DNA of 10,915 nt, taken from positions 1 through 10,915 of the forward strand of contig CAKSXW010000065.1 of the NCBI GenBank assembly GCA_934518555.1. The letters run 5' to 3'. Positions 1 through 6,304 of the stretch are shown piece after piece. Position numbers and translations under genes: made by a program. The DNA comes from an uncultured Faecalibacterium sp. Its GTDB lineage: Bacteria > Bacillota > Clostridia > Oscillospirales > Ruminococcaceae. Positions within the stretch are counted from its first letter, which is position 1, and every line of letters starts with the position of its first letter. The notes below the pieces were generated by a model. The model was not told the origin of the DNA and searched no databases. It saw only the letters and a list, made by a program, of their open reading frames with translations.

Positions 1-1277
1 GGGATAGCAAGGCTGATGTCGGGGACGTAGGTCAGCAGCAGCAGTGCAATGAACATGCACAGGTAGAACGGCAGGGTGGCCTTGACCACCTTTTCCATGG
101 GGCGCTTTGCCACGGCAGAGCCGATGAACAGAACGGCGCCAACGGGAGGAGTCAGCAGGCCGATGCCGCAGTTCAGCACCACGATGATACCAAACTGGAT
201 GGGGTCGATGCCGATGGAGGTGGCGATGGGCAGCAGGATGGGGGTAGCGATCAGGATGATGGGAGCCATATCCATGATCATGCCCAGCACCAGCAGGATC
301 AGATCGATGAGCAGTGCGATGATGTAGGGGTTGTCGGTGAGGTCGGTGATGGCGTTAGCAGCCAGATCGGGCACGTGCAGGATGGTCAGGCAGTTGCCGA
401 ACACAGCAGAGGTGGCGATGAGGATCAGCACGATGGACAGGGTGTTGACGCACTCGTCCAGGGCGTGCCACACGCCCTTCCAGTCCAGGCCCTTGTAGAT
501 GAACACGGACACGAACAGGGAGTAGATAACAGCGATAGCAGCGGACTCGGTGGCGGTAAACACGCCGCCGACCACGCCGAACACCACGATGATAACAGCG
601 GCCAGAGCCCAGATAGAGGTGCCCAGCTGCTTGATGAAGCGCTTGATGCTGAAGGGATCACCCTTGGGGTAGTTGCGCTTTACAGAGATGATGTAGGAGC
701 CGATCATCAGCACGATGGCCAGCAGTGCGCCGGGCAGGTAACCTGCCAGGAACAGGCTGCCCACGGAGATACCACCGGCGGTGGTAGCGTAGATGACCAT
801 GTTGTGGCTGGGAGGAACCAGCAGGCCCTCGCAGGAGGAGGTGATGGTAACAGCGGTGGAGAAGTCGGCACCGTAGCCCTGGTCCACCATCATGGGGATC
901 ATGATGGAACCGATGGAAGCGGTATCGGCAGAGGCGGAACCGGAAATGCCGCCAAAGAAGTAGGAAGCCACGATGTTGACCATGGCCATGCCGCCCCGCA
1001 TCCAGCCCACGCAGGCGTCAGCCAGAGCGATGAGCTTTTCAGAGATGCCGCCGGAGCCCATGAGCACGCCCATGGTGATGAAGAAGGGAACTGCCATCAG
1101 GCTGAAGGAAGAAATGCCCTTGACCATCAGTCGGCAAACGTCGGTCAGTGCCTGGCCCTGCACCAGCATACACAGCACGCTGGACAGGCCAACGGCGTAG
1201 GCGATGGGGAAGCGCAGGAAGATCATGACGAAGAAGCTGACAAGAAGGACAATGATAGCCAGTGTCTGAGCTGTCAT
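1..1277 (-). CDS. dctM: TRAP transporter large permease (DctM family), 3' end cut by window
   Basis: Large membrane subunit of a tripartite ATP-independent periplasmic (TRAP) transporter; in this family it is the ion-coupled transport channel that accepts substrate from the binding protein. About 425 residues are visible from MTAQTLAIIV. The stop lies just outside the window, and families of this type are about 425-430 residues long, so only a few codons are missing. Family stretches seen: AVPFFITMG (about residues 62-70), GGISGSASADTASIGSIMIP (about 109-128), VPPSHNMVIYA, TATESAAIAV, LGMIMDMAPIIL and GLLTPPVGAVLF. The hydrophobic profile fits many membrane spans. The start is one base after the dctQ stop; its AAAGGAGG site lies inside the last dctQ codons, suggesting translational coupling. 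The neighbouring genes imply an acidic sugar as substrate, but that is inference. Confidence 0.95.
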   Translation of the reverse strand, partial: MTAQTLAIIVLLVSFFVMIFLRFPIAYAVGLSSVLCMLVQGQALTDVCRLMVKGISSFSLMAVPFFITMGVLMGSGGISEKLIALADACVGWMRGGMAMVNIVASYFFGGISGSASADTASIGSIMIPMMVDQGYGADFSTAVTITSSCEGLLVPPSHNMVIYATTAGGISVGSLFLAGYLPGALLAIVLMIGSYIISVKRNYPKGDPFSIKRFIKQLGTSIWALAAVIIVVFGVVGGVFTATESAAIAVIYSLFVSVFIYKGLDWKGVWHALDECVNTLSIVLILIATSAVFGNCLTILHVPDLAANAITDLTDNPYIIALLIDLILLVLGMIMDMAPIILIATPILLPIATSIGIDPIQFGIIVVLNCGIGLLTPPVGAVLFIGSAVAKRPMEKVVKATLPFYLCMFIALLLLTYVPDISLAI

Positions 1278-1278
1278 A

Positions 1279-1800
1279 TTACATTTCCTCCTTTACAAAA
1301 ATGCTCTTGATATGGTTGTACAGAGACTCGATCTCAAAGATGATCATGGCAACACCGGCCAGAGGCACCGGGAAGTACATCCAGAAGCGGCTCAGCCAGG
1401 GCATGGACACGTAGAAGCCACGGCCGCCCAGGGTGGTGGCGTAGTTCCAACCTATCACCATCATCACCACACCCAGGACCATCACGGCTACATCGGACAG
1501 GATGTCCAACACCTTGACCACTTTCTTGGGCAGGTACATATCAAAGGCAGTCATGCGGATGTGAGCACCACGGCGGATGGCCAGAGCGGCACTCAGCACT
1601 GCCATGTAGCTCATGCAGGTCAGGACGACCTCCTCAGACCAGGAGGGGTCCGGGATAAAGGGGACGTAACGGCCAATGACCGACATGGTGGTGATGAGGA
1701 TATCTGCGATCAGCAGGATCTTGCAGATAAACAGGACCACCTTGTAGGTAATGTCGTACGCCGGCTTGATCTTATCCAGAGTGGTAAAGATTTTCGGCAT
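1279..1800 (-). CDS. dctQ: TRAP transporter small permease (DctQ family)
   Basis: Small membrane subunit (173 residues) that pairs with DctM and helps dock the binding protein. Four hydrophobic segments are visible, at about residues 18-40, 57-76, 98-122 and 138-158, the standard DctQ topology. The family signature is present: a tryptophan followed by acidic residues before the second span (DPSWSEEVVL, W54, E56, E57), then a charged loop with RRGAHIR (R76, R77, H80). Length is normal for the family. The ATG has a GGAGG site (1808-1812) 7 bases upstream. The gene follows dctP after a 98-base gap that contains a terminator-like hairpin, and its stop is one base before the dctM start. Confidence 0.93.
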   Translation of the reverse strand: MPKIFTTLDKIKPAYDITYKVVLFICKILLIADILITTMSVIGRYVPFIPDPSWSEEVVLTCMSYMAVLSAALAIRRGAHIRMTAFDMYLPKKVVKVLDILSDVAVMVLGVVMMVIGWNYATTLGGRGFYVSMPWLSRFWMYFPVPLAGVAMIIFEIESLYNHIKSIFVKEEM

Positions 1801-1816
1801 AGAAATTCCTCCATAC

Positions 1817-1865
1817 TAAAAACCCGGCGAGACCTGCGGGCGTATTCCCGTGGGCCCCCGCCGGG
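1817..1865 (-). terminator. Attenuator-like hairpin between dctP and dctQ
   Basis: Read on the minus strand, CCCGGCG (1865-1859) pairs with CGCCGGG (1829-1823). Inside is a shorter stem, CGGG/CCCG around a 6-base loop (1850-1837). The outer stem is followed directly by TTTTT (1822-1818), which gives an intrinsic-terminator layout. It sits 33 bases after the dctP stop and about 10 bases before the dctQ ribosome site. Because dctQM has no other visible promoter, partial read-through is the likely mode, giving more binding protein than membrane subunits. Shielding of the dctP 3' end from exonucleases is an alternative or additional role. Confidence 0.75.
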
Positions 1866-1898
1866 CAATGTACTACTTATTGAAATGGAAGGGCTGGA

Positions 1899-2987
1899 TT
1901 ATGCCTTCATGTCCAGCAGCTTCTGGTACAGCTCAGCCTGATCGGAGGTGTTGTCGCTGATGACCTTGGCGCAAGCTTCCTGCCAGGGAGTCTTGTCGTC
2001 CACGTCCACCACGTTGCAGCCGGAAGAACGCAGCTCGTCCAGGACCTTGTTCTCAGCGGTCTCAGACAGCTCAGCGTTGAACTTCTGGGTGTCGGCAGCA
2101 GCAGCCATGACGGCAGCCTGCTGGTTAGCAGTCAGCTTGCCCCATGCGTTGTCGGTGATGACAGCCTGAACAGCACCCAGGGTGTGGCCGTCCAGGATCA
2201 GGTTGTTGGCAACCTCGGGGAAGGCGTTGGACTTGTAGTTTGCGATGGGCTGCTCAGCACCATCCACAACGCCGGTCTGCAGTGCGCTGTACAGCTCACC
2301 GAAGGAAACGACGGTGGGGTTAGCGCCCAGACCCTCGACCATGCCGTTCATAACGGGGTCGTTGGACACACGCAGCTTCAGGCCCTTGAAATCAGCGATG
2401 CCGGAAACAGGGTTGACCGTGAAGAAGTGACGGAAGCCCTCTTCGCCGTAGAAGACACCACGAACGGGCAGGCCCAGCTCCTGGGGCTCGTTCAGGAACT
2501 CAGGTGCCAGATCGCTGTTGGCAAAGTTCCAGAAGTGTGCACGGTTCTCAAAGGTGAAGGGGATGGACAGCAGCTTAGACTTGTTGCAGCCGTAGCTGGT
2601 CAGAGCGAAAGCAGAGATACGGCTGATGTCGATGGAGGTAGAGCCGCCCAGGATAGCGTCCAGAACGTCGTTCTCAGAGCCCAGCACGCCGGAAGCCTGC
2701 ACGTCAACCACAACAGAACCGCCGCTCAGCTCCTCGACCTTCTCCTTGAAGTGAGAACCGGTCTGGCCCACGATGGTGTCCAGGGGGTTGACCTCGGCGT
2801 AGACCAGGGTCACCTTGGGATCGTTGGCAGCAGCAGCGGCATCACCGGCAGCGGTGGAAGCGGTGGAAGCAGCAGCAGAGCTGGCAGGGGTGCTGGCGGC
2901 CTTGTCACCGCCGCAAGCGGTCAGAGCAACAGCTGCGGTAGCTGCGCCGGCAACAGCGAGAAAGCTACGACGAGAGATCTTCTTCAT
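1899..2987 (-). CDS. dctP: TRAP transporter solute-binding lipoprotein (DctP family)
   Basis: Extracytoplasmic binding protein (362 residues) that captures substrate for DctQM. The N-terminus has a twin-arginine-like SRRSFL (residues 5-10) and a lipobox LTAC with Cys25, so it is probably a Tat-type lipoprotein anchored to the membrane face. A low-complexity Ala/Ser/Thr linker (about 30-54) precedes the mature domain. DctP features: LVYAEVNPLD at the start of the domain, GVLGSENDV, GFRHFFT (R186), and GLKLRV with R206 at the position that in DctP proteins normally binds the ligand carboxylate, then VDGAEQPIANY (E245, N250). The ATG has an AAGGAGGA site (2996-3003) 8 bases upstream. It is the first gene of the dctPQM operon and has its own promoter and operator-like repeats. 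The carboxylate arginine supports an organic-acid or uronate ligand, but the exact ligand cannot be read from sequence. Confidence 0.94.
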   Translation of the reverse strand: MKKISRRSFLAVAGAATAAVALTACGGDKAASTPASSAAASTASTAAGDAAAAANDPKVTLVYAEVNPLDTIVGQTGSHFKEKVEELSGGSVVVDVQASGVLGSENDVLDAILGGSTSIDISRISAFALTSYGCNKSKLLSIPFTFENRAHFWNFANSDLAPEFLNEPQELGLPVRGVFYGEEGFRHFFTVNPVSGIADFKGLKLRVSNDPVMNGMVEGLGANPTVVSFGELYSALQTGVVDGAEQPIANYKSNAFPEVANNLILDGHTLGAVQAVITDNAWGKLTANQQAAVMAAAADTQKFNAELSETAENKVLDELRSSGCNVVDVDDKTPWQEACAKVISDNTSDQAELYQKLLDMKA

Positions 2988-3075
2988 AATTTGTGTCCTC
3001 CTTGATGTTCAGGTGGTTCTTTTTTTCAGGCAGCCGGGTTTCACAGGAGCCAGCTGTCATTCATGCACTATTCAC

Positions 3076-3104
3076 ACTTTAACAAATTTTTGAATTTTAC
3101 ACAA
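3076..3104 (-). promoter_or_regulatory. Predicted promoter of dctPQM
   Basis: On the minus strand, -35 TTGTGT (3104-3099), a 17-base spacer, and -10 TAAAGT (3081-3076) preceded by TG one base upstream (extended -10). The start of transcription would be near 3069, giving a leader of about 80 bases. The -35 is a poor match to TTGACA, as expected for a promoter needing an activator. Its spacing matches the promoter at 6106-6134, which raises confidence in both. Confidence 0.65.
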
Positions 3105-3108
3105 GGGA

Positions 3109-3142
3109 TTTCAAAAAATGTCCTGTTTTTTGAAAGAATGTC
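3109..3142 (-). promoter_or_regulatory. Tandem direct-repeat operator upstream of dctPQM
   Basis: Two half-sites read on the minus strand: GACATTCTTTCAAA (3142-3129) and GACATTTTTTGAAA (3122-3109). They match at 12 of 14 positions and repeat with a 20-bp period, about two helical turns on one face of the DNA. The proximal copy ends 4 bp before the -35 box. This is the usual placement of an AraC-type activator dimer, so the YesN-type regulator at 7318-8118 is the leading candidate. The same arrangement occurs at 6139-6172. Confidence 0.7.
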
Positions 3143-3161
3143 AAAAAAGTTATTGTGTAAG

Positions 3162-3191
3162 TGCACAAAGACTTTAAGTTCCATTTGTGCA
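3162..3191. repeat. Inverted repeat TGCACAAA / TTTGTGCA
   Basis: Perfect 8-bp arms, TGCACAAA at 3162-3169 and TTTGTGCA at 3184-3191, with a 14-base spacer. It lies about 20 bp upstream of the tandem repeats of the dctP promoter. No T-run follows on either strand, so an operator for a second regulator is more plausible than a terminator. A weaker GCAC...GTGC dyad sits in the comparable place at 6186-6204. Confidence 0.4.
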
Positions 3192-3238
3192 ACACTAACG
3201 TACAGATGGATACAACTTGCGGTCCAAGTGGCCCGGAA

Positions 3239-3294
3239 CTGCTCAGGCCCCGGCCGGTCTGCTGTGGGAGAGACCAACCGGGGCCCATGAGCAG
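3239..3294 (-). terminator. Large compound hairpin after the GH28-like gene, no U-tract
   Basis: Three nested stems: CTGCTCA/TGAGCAG (3239-3245 with 3288-3294), GGCCCCGG/CCGGGGCC (3246-3253 with 3278-3285) and GGTCT/AGACC (3256-3260 with 3271-3275), separated by a 2-base bulge and a 2-base internal loop. It begins 17 bases after the stop of the 900-residue gene. Neither strand has a T-run behind it, so it is not a canonical intrinsic terminator. A 3'-end stabiliser or a U-less terminator are the likely roles. Confidence 0.5.
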
Positions 3295-3311
3295 GCAGAA
3301 AACCGACAGGA

Positions 3312-6014
3312 TCACGCCACGGTGATCTTAACGGTCTTGCTTACGGGGATGACACCGTCGTCCAGGGTAAAGGTGACCTTGTAGGTGCCCTTGGCCTTGG
3401 GGGTGAAGGTGAGGGTGTGAGAGCCGGCGTCAAAGGATGCGCCCAGGGGCAGCAGACCTGCGGTGCCGTAGGTCAGGCCGCCGTCCAGTGCCTCGATAAC
3501 GGCAGCAGGCTGGGGCTGGGTGGTACGGACGCCGTTGGCCGGGTTCCGGCCCGAGACCGTCAGGGTCAGGGTCTGGCCCAGCTGGACGGTCTGGTCCCCG
3601 ATGTAGCTGAAGTAGGGGCGGTGCACCGTCAGAGGCAGGGGGTACTCCTGGGTCGGAATGGCGAACTGATAGCCATTCTCCGGGATAGGCAGGCGGATAT
3701 CGCCATAGAGGCTGTCTGCCGGGGTGCCGGGGGCCGGGGTGTCCACGGTGACCTGTTCACGGCTCAGCAGGCCCAGCTTCAGGTTCTCGCAGGTGGTGGT
3801 GAAATAAGGCTCATCGGGCACATACTCGTTGCCCACATGACGCTTGTAGTGGTTGGTCACGGTGACCACCGTCTTGACGCCCAGGGCGGTCTTGGCTGCC
3901 ACGGTACGCAGGTCGGCGTTGGAAACGTCATCCAGCACGATGGCCGGGCGCTTATCCTGGATCACATAGTTCAGGGCCACATTCTGCAGCACCAGACCCT
4001 CTACGTGACGGGCGTAGATGCCGTAGGCCGGCAGGATGCCCAGGATGGAGGGCTCGGGGTACTCGGCTACCATCTCCGGCACATTGTAGGGGTCGTCTAC
4101 CCAGGTGCCGTTCTTCCAGGCCACACGGGGCAGCAGGCCTTCGCACTTGCTGAAGAAGGTGTTCACCAGCCAGGGCAGCTTCTGCACAGTGGGGGCAGAA
4201 CCGCTCTGGGAGTAGACCCAGTAGGTGCCCAGCTGCCGCTGCTCCACGGCCTCCTGGAGGGACAGGCCGCCACGGTACTGCACCGAGATGTTCCGCAGGA
4301 TCACGTTCTTCACCTTGCTGTCCACCAGGCCCTCCAGCAGGATGGGGTACCGGGGATCCACGTTGGTGATGCGGATGTTGCTGATCTCCACGTTGCTGAC
4401 GCTGGCCAGGTCCTTGGCAGCGGTGGCATTGGCGTAGTAGACAGCGTCCTTCTGGCTGATTTCCCGGGTCATATCCGGCACATACTGGTGCTGGGCATCA
4501 TCCCAGCGGTAGAGGTACAGCTTGCCGTCGATCTGTGCCAGGTTGGCGTTGTTGATGCGGGTGGGGTTGGCAGGGTCTACCACCTTAAAGGAGGAGATAC
4601 CGTCGATGGAAACGGTCTTGCTCTTATTATAGGAGGGGCTGTAGCGGGCCACGGGGTACAGCTGATACTCGGCACGGTTGGGCAGCACCCAGCCGGAATT
4701 GTCCAGACGCACATCGTTGGCGGCGTTGATGGCCTGCTCGGTGGTGTGGCCGGTGACAGGGTACCGGGCACGATCGCCCACCCGGATAAAGATGGGAGAG
4801 GAGGAGACGGTGTCCATGGTGCAGTCGGTCATCACGATGTTGGTGAGGGAGCTGCCGTCCACGGCCTCCATGCAGAAGCCACGGGAACGCTCGAACCGCA
4901 CCCGGGTGATGGTGACGGTGTGGTAGCCGCAGGTGGACTCGGTGCCAAACTTGACACGGGCGGTGGGGCCGCAGGCGTCGGTGGCCACGATCTTATCGGT
5001 GGTGCAGGCTCCGGTGATCACAGACCCGGCATCGTAGCCGCTGACCACACAGTCCTCGATCAGGACGTTCTGGGTGGGCATGAACACCCCGGCACCGTAG
5101 GAGGCCTTCATGACGATGGCGTCGTCGGTAAGGGAGTTGAAGTGGCTGTTGCGGACGGTAACGTCCTGGGTGCAGTCGATGTTGTAGGCGTCCCGGTTGG
5201 TGTCCACGATCAGGTCGTTGACGGTCATGTTCCGGGTGCCCTCGGCGATAATGGCAAAGTGGCCGCCGTTCAGGATGCGGATGCCGTCCAGCACCACGTT
5301 CTCGCAGCGCACCAGTGCAATGGCCTTGTTGCCGTACCAGGTGGCGCTGTGGCCCCGGTCGGTGCGGTTCTTGGGGTTGGAGGGGTCGTTGCCGGACAGC
5401 ACATTGATAAGGGTGCCGGTGTCGTCCATGTAGCTGCCGTCGATGAGGCCCTCGCCGTAGATCATGATATCGTGCTTGTCGGCGGCGTAGAACAGGCTGT
5501 TGGCAAAGTAGGTGTGGCCGTGGTCCTGGAGACCGGCGTAGAGGTTCACTTCCGGCTCATCGTAGTTTCCGCCCTCGCCTACCATGGTCTGGTTGCCATA
5601 CCAGTCGTACAGGTCTGCCCGGGCAGCCCGGATGATGCCGTTGGCGTCGATGCGGAGGTTGACGCCGCTCTGGAGCCGGATGGTGTAGCTCTTAAAGTCA
5701 CCTGCCGGCACCACCACGGTGCCGCCGCCGGCCTCACTGGCAGCCTGGATGGCGGCGTTGATGGCCTTGGTGTTCTGGATGGGGTCCCCCTCCGAAACAG
5801 CACCAAAATCTGTAATGAGGTACAGGCGGCTCTCGTTCAGCAGGACGCTTTTGTCCACGGTGCTGCCGGTGGCCCGGGGGATGTTCAGGGTCTGGAAGCA
5901 GTTCTCCTCTGCCGTATCCTCTGCGGCAAAGGCAGGCAGGCCCATGGCGGCCATGGCGGTGGTCACAGCACTGACCTTCAGAAAGCTGCGGCGCGAAATC
6001 TTTTTGGAAAGCAT
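3312..6014 (-). CDS. Secreted GH28-like right-handed beta-helix glycosidase with C-terminal Ig-like domain
   Basis: Predicted exported polysaccharide-active enzyme of 900 residues, probably acting on pectin or rhamnogalacturonan. The N-terminus has twin-arginine SRRSFLK (7-13), a hydrophobic stretch and a likely cleavage after AFA (residue 30); there is no lipobox. Then follow a pectin-lyase-like start (ITDFGAVSEGDPIQNTKAIN, about 67-86), YGEGLIDG (186-193) and beta-helix coils. Counterparts of GH28 catalytic aspartates are NRDAYNID (D275, D280) and TDDAIVMK (D297, D298). The usual GHG histidine is replaced by GYDAG (326-330); I recall this variant in a rhamnogalacturonidase-like GH28 branch. 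Further on are PEPSILGILPAYG and RPAIVLDDV, also typical of that branch. Residues about 800-900 resemble a putative Ig (He_PIG) domain with LPLGASFD and GTYKVTFTLDDG. The start at 6014 is chosen because AAGGAGG lies 9 bases upstream; a longer reading to 6134 would run through the promoter. Substrate is inferred. Confidence 0.85.
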   Translation of the reverse strand: MLSKKISRRSFLKVSAVTTAMAAMGLPAFAAEDTAEENCFQTLNIPRATGSTVDKSVLLNESRLYLITDFGAVSEGDPIQNTKAINAAIQAASEAGGGTVVVPAGDFKSYTIRLQSGVNLRIDANGIIRAARADLYDWYGNQTMVGEGGNYDEPEVNLYAGLQDHGHTYFANSLFYAADKHDIMIYGEGLIDGSYMDDTGTLINVLSGNDPSNPKNRTDRGHSATWYGNKAIALVRCENVVLDGIRILNGGHFAIIAEGTRNMTVNDLIVDTNRDAYNIDCTQDVTVRNSHFNSLTDDAIVMKASYGAGVFMPTQNVLIEDCVVSGYDAGSVITGACTTDKIVATDACGPTARVKFGTESTCGYHTVTITRVRFERSRGFCMEAVDGSSLTNIVMTDCTMDTVSSSPIFIRVGDRARYPVTGHTTEQAINAANDVRLDNSGWVLPNRAEYQLYPVARYSPSYNKSKTVSIDGISSFKVVDPANPTRINNANLAQIDGKLYLYRWDDAQHQYVPDMTREISQKDAVYYANATAAKDLASVSNVEISNIRITNVDPRYPILLEGLVDSKVKNVILRNISVQYRGGLSLQEAVEQRQLGTYWVYSQSGSAPTVQKLPWLVNTFFSKCEGLLPRVAWKNGTWVDDPYNVPEMVAEYPEPSILGILPAYGIYARHVEGLVLQNVALNYVIQDKRPAIVLDDVSNADLRTVAAKTALGVKTVVTVTNHYKRHVGNEYVPDEPYFTTTCENLKLGLLSREQVTVDTPAPGTPADSLYGDIRLPIPENGYQFAIPTQEYPLPLTVHRPYFSYIGDQTVQLGQTLTLTVSGRNPANGVRTTQPQPAAVIEALDGGLTYGTAGLLPLGASFDAGSHTLTFTPKAKGTYKVTFTLDDGVIPVSKTVKITVA

Positions 6015-6105
6015 TTCAATTTTCCTCCTTCTTGCTTGGCACGATCTGAATTTTGATGGGGTACAGTTTGGGTGGTTTTGCACGGCCCGATTGTTTGGTA
6101 GCTTG

Positions 6106-6134
6106 ATTGTAGTGCAAAAAAATTTAGCCAGCAA
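6106..6134 (-). promoter_or_regulatory. Predicted promoter of the GH28-like gene
   Basis: On the minus strand, -35 TTGCTG (6134-6129), a 17-base spacer and -10 TACAAT (6111-6106). Transcription would start near 6099, leaving a leader of about 85 bases before the ATG at 6014. The spacer length and the 4-bp distance from the upstream direct repeat equal those of the dctP promoter. Confidence 0.68.
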
Positions 6135-6138
6135 GAGG

Positions 6139-6172
6139 ATTGATAAAATGTCCTAATTTTTGTAAAAAAGTG
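6139..6172 (-). promoter_or_regulatory. Tandem direct-repeat operator upstream of the GH28-like gene
   Basis: Proximal half-site GACATTTTATCAAT (6152-6139) and a weaker distal half-site CACTTTTTTACAAA (6172-6159), 20 bp apart, read on the minus strand. The proximal copy shares AGGACATTTT with the dctP site. The 35-base blocks 3102-3136 and 6132-6166 agree at about 26 positions without gaps by eye. The element lies 4 bp before the -35 box, as at dctP. It suggests common control of the two units by one AraC-type activator. Confidence 0.68.
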
Positions 6173-6241
6173 AAAAAATGGCTGTGCACTTTCCATGAAT
6201 GTGCCTGGGGAGAATTAGCGGTTCTGCCGAAAAAAGGCTGC

Positions 6242-6283
6242 AAAAAAACTCGCCTCTAAACTGATATATCACATAGAGGCGAG
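6242..6283 (-). terminator. Intrinsic terminator of the kinase-regulator-binding protein operon
   Basis: On the minus strand CTCGCCTCTA (6283-6274) pairs perfectly with TAGAGGCGAG (6258-6249), and TTTTTTT (6248-6242) follows at once. It lies 21 bases after the stop of the solute-binding gene. It separates the signalling operon from the promoter region of the GH28-like gene. Confidence 0.93.
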
Positions 6284-6304
6284 CTATTTCGTATATTCTG
6301 TTCT

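Noticed and set aside
375..1310. Plus-strand open frame opposite dctM
   Set aside because: Its translation is His/Asp/Gly/Gln-rich low-complexity antisense sequence, while the minus strand encodes an unmistakable DctM permease.
3068..3315. Small minus-strand open frames in the dctP upstream region (69 and 72 codons)
   Set aside because: They lie across the hairpin, operator repeats and promoter, have no good ribosome site and no recognisable protein features.
3417..6056. Very long plus-strand open frame (879 codons) opposite the GH28-like gene
   Set aside because: Composition is dominated by Gly, Val, His, Asp and Gln, typical of the antisense of a GC-rich gene. It has no recognisable domain, and the minus-strand frame has signal peptide, fold motifs, ribosome site and promoter.
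6015..6134. Forty-residue N-terminal extension of the GH28-like protein starting at 6134
   Set aside because: It would place a non-signal sequence before a clear twin-arginine signal peptide, has no ribosome site, and covers the -35/-10 boxes. The start at 6014 has AAGGAGG at the right distance.
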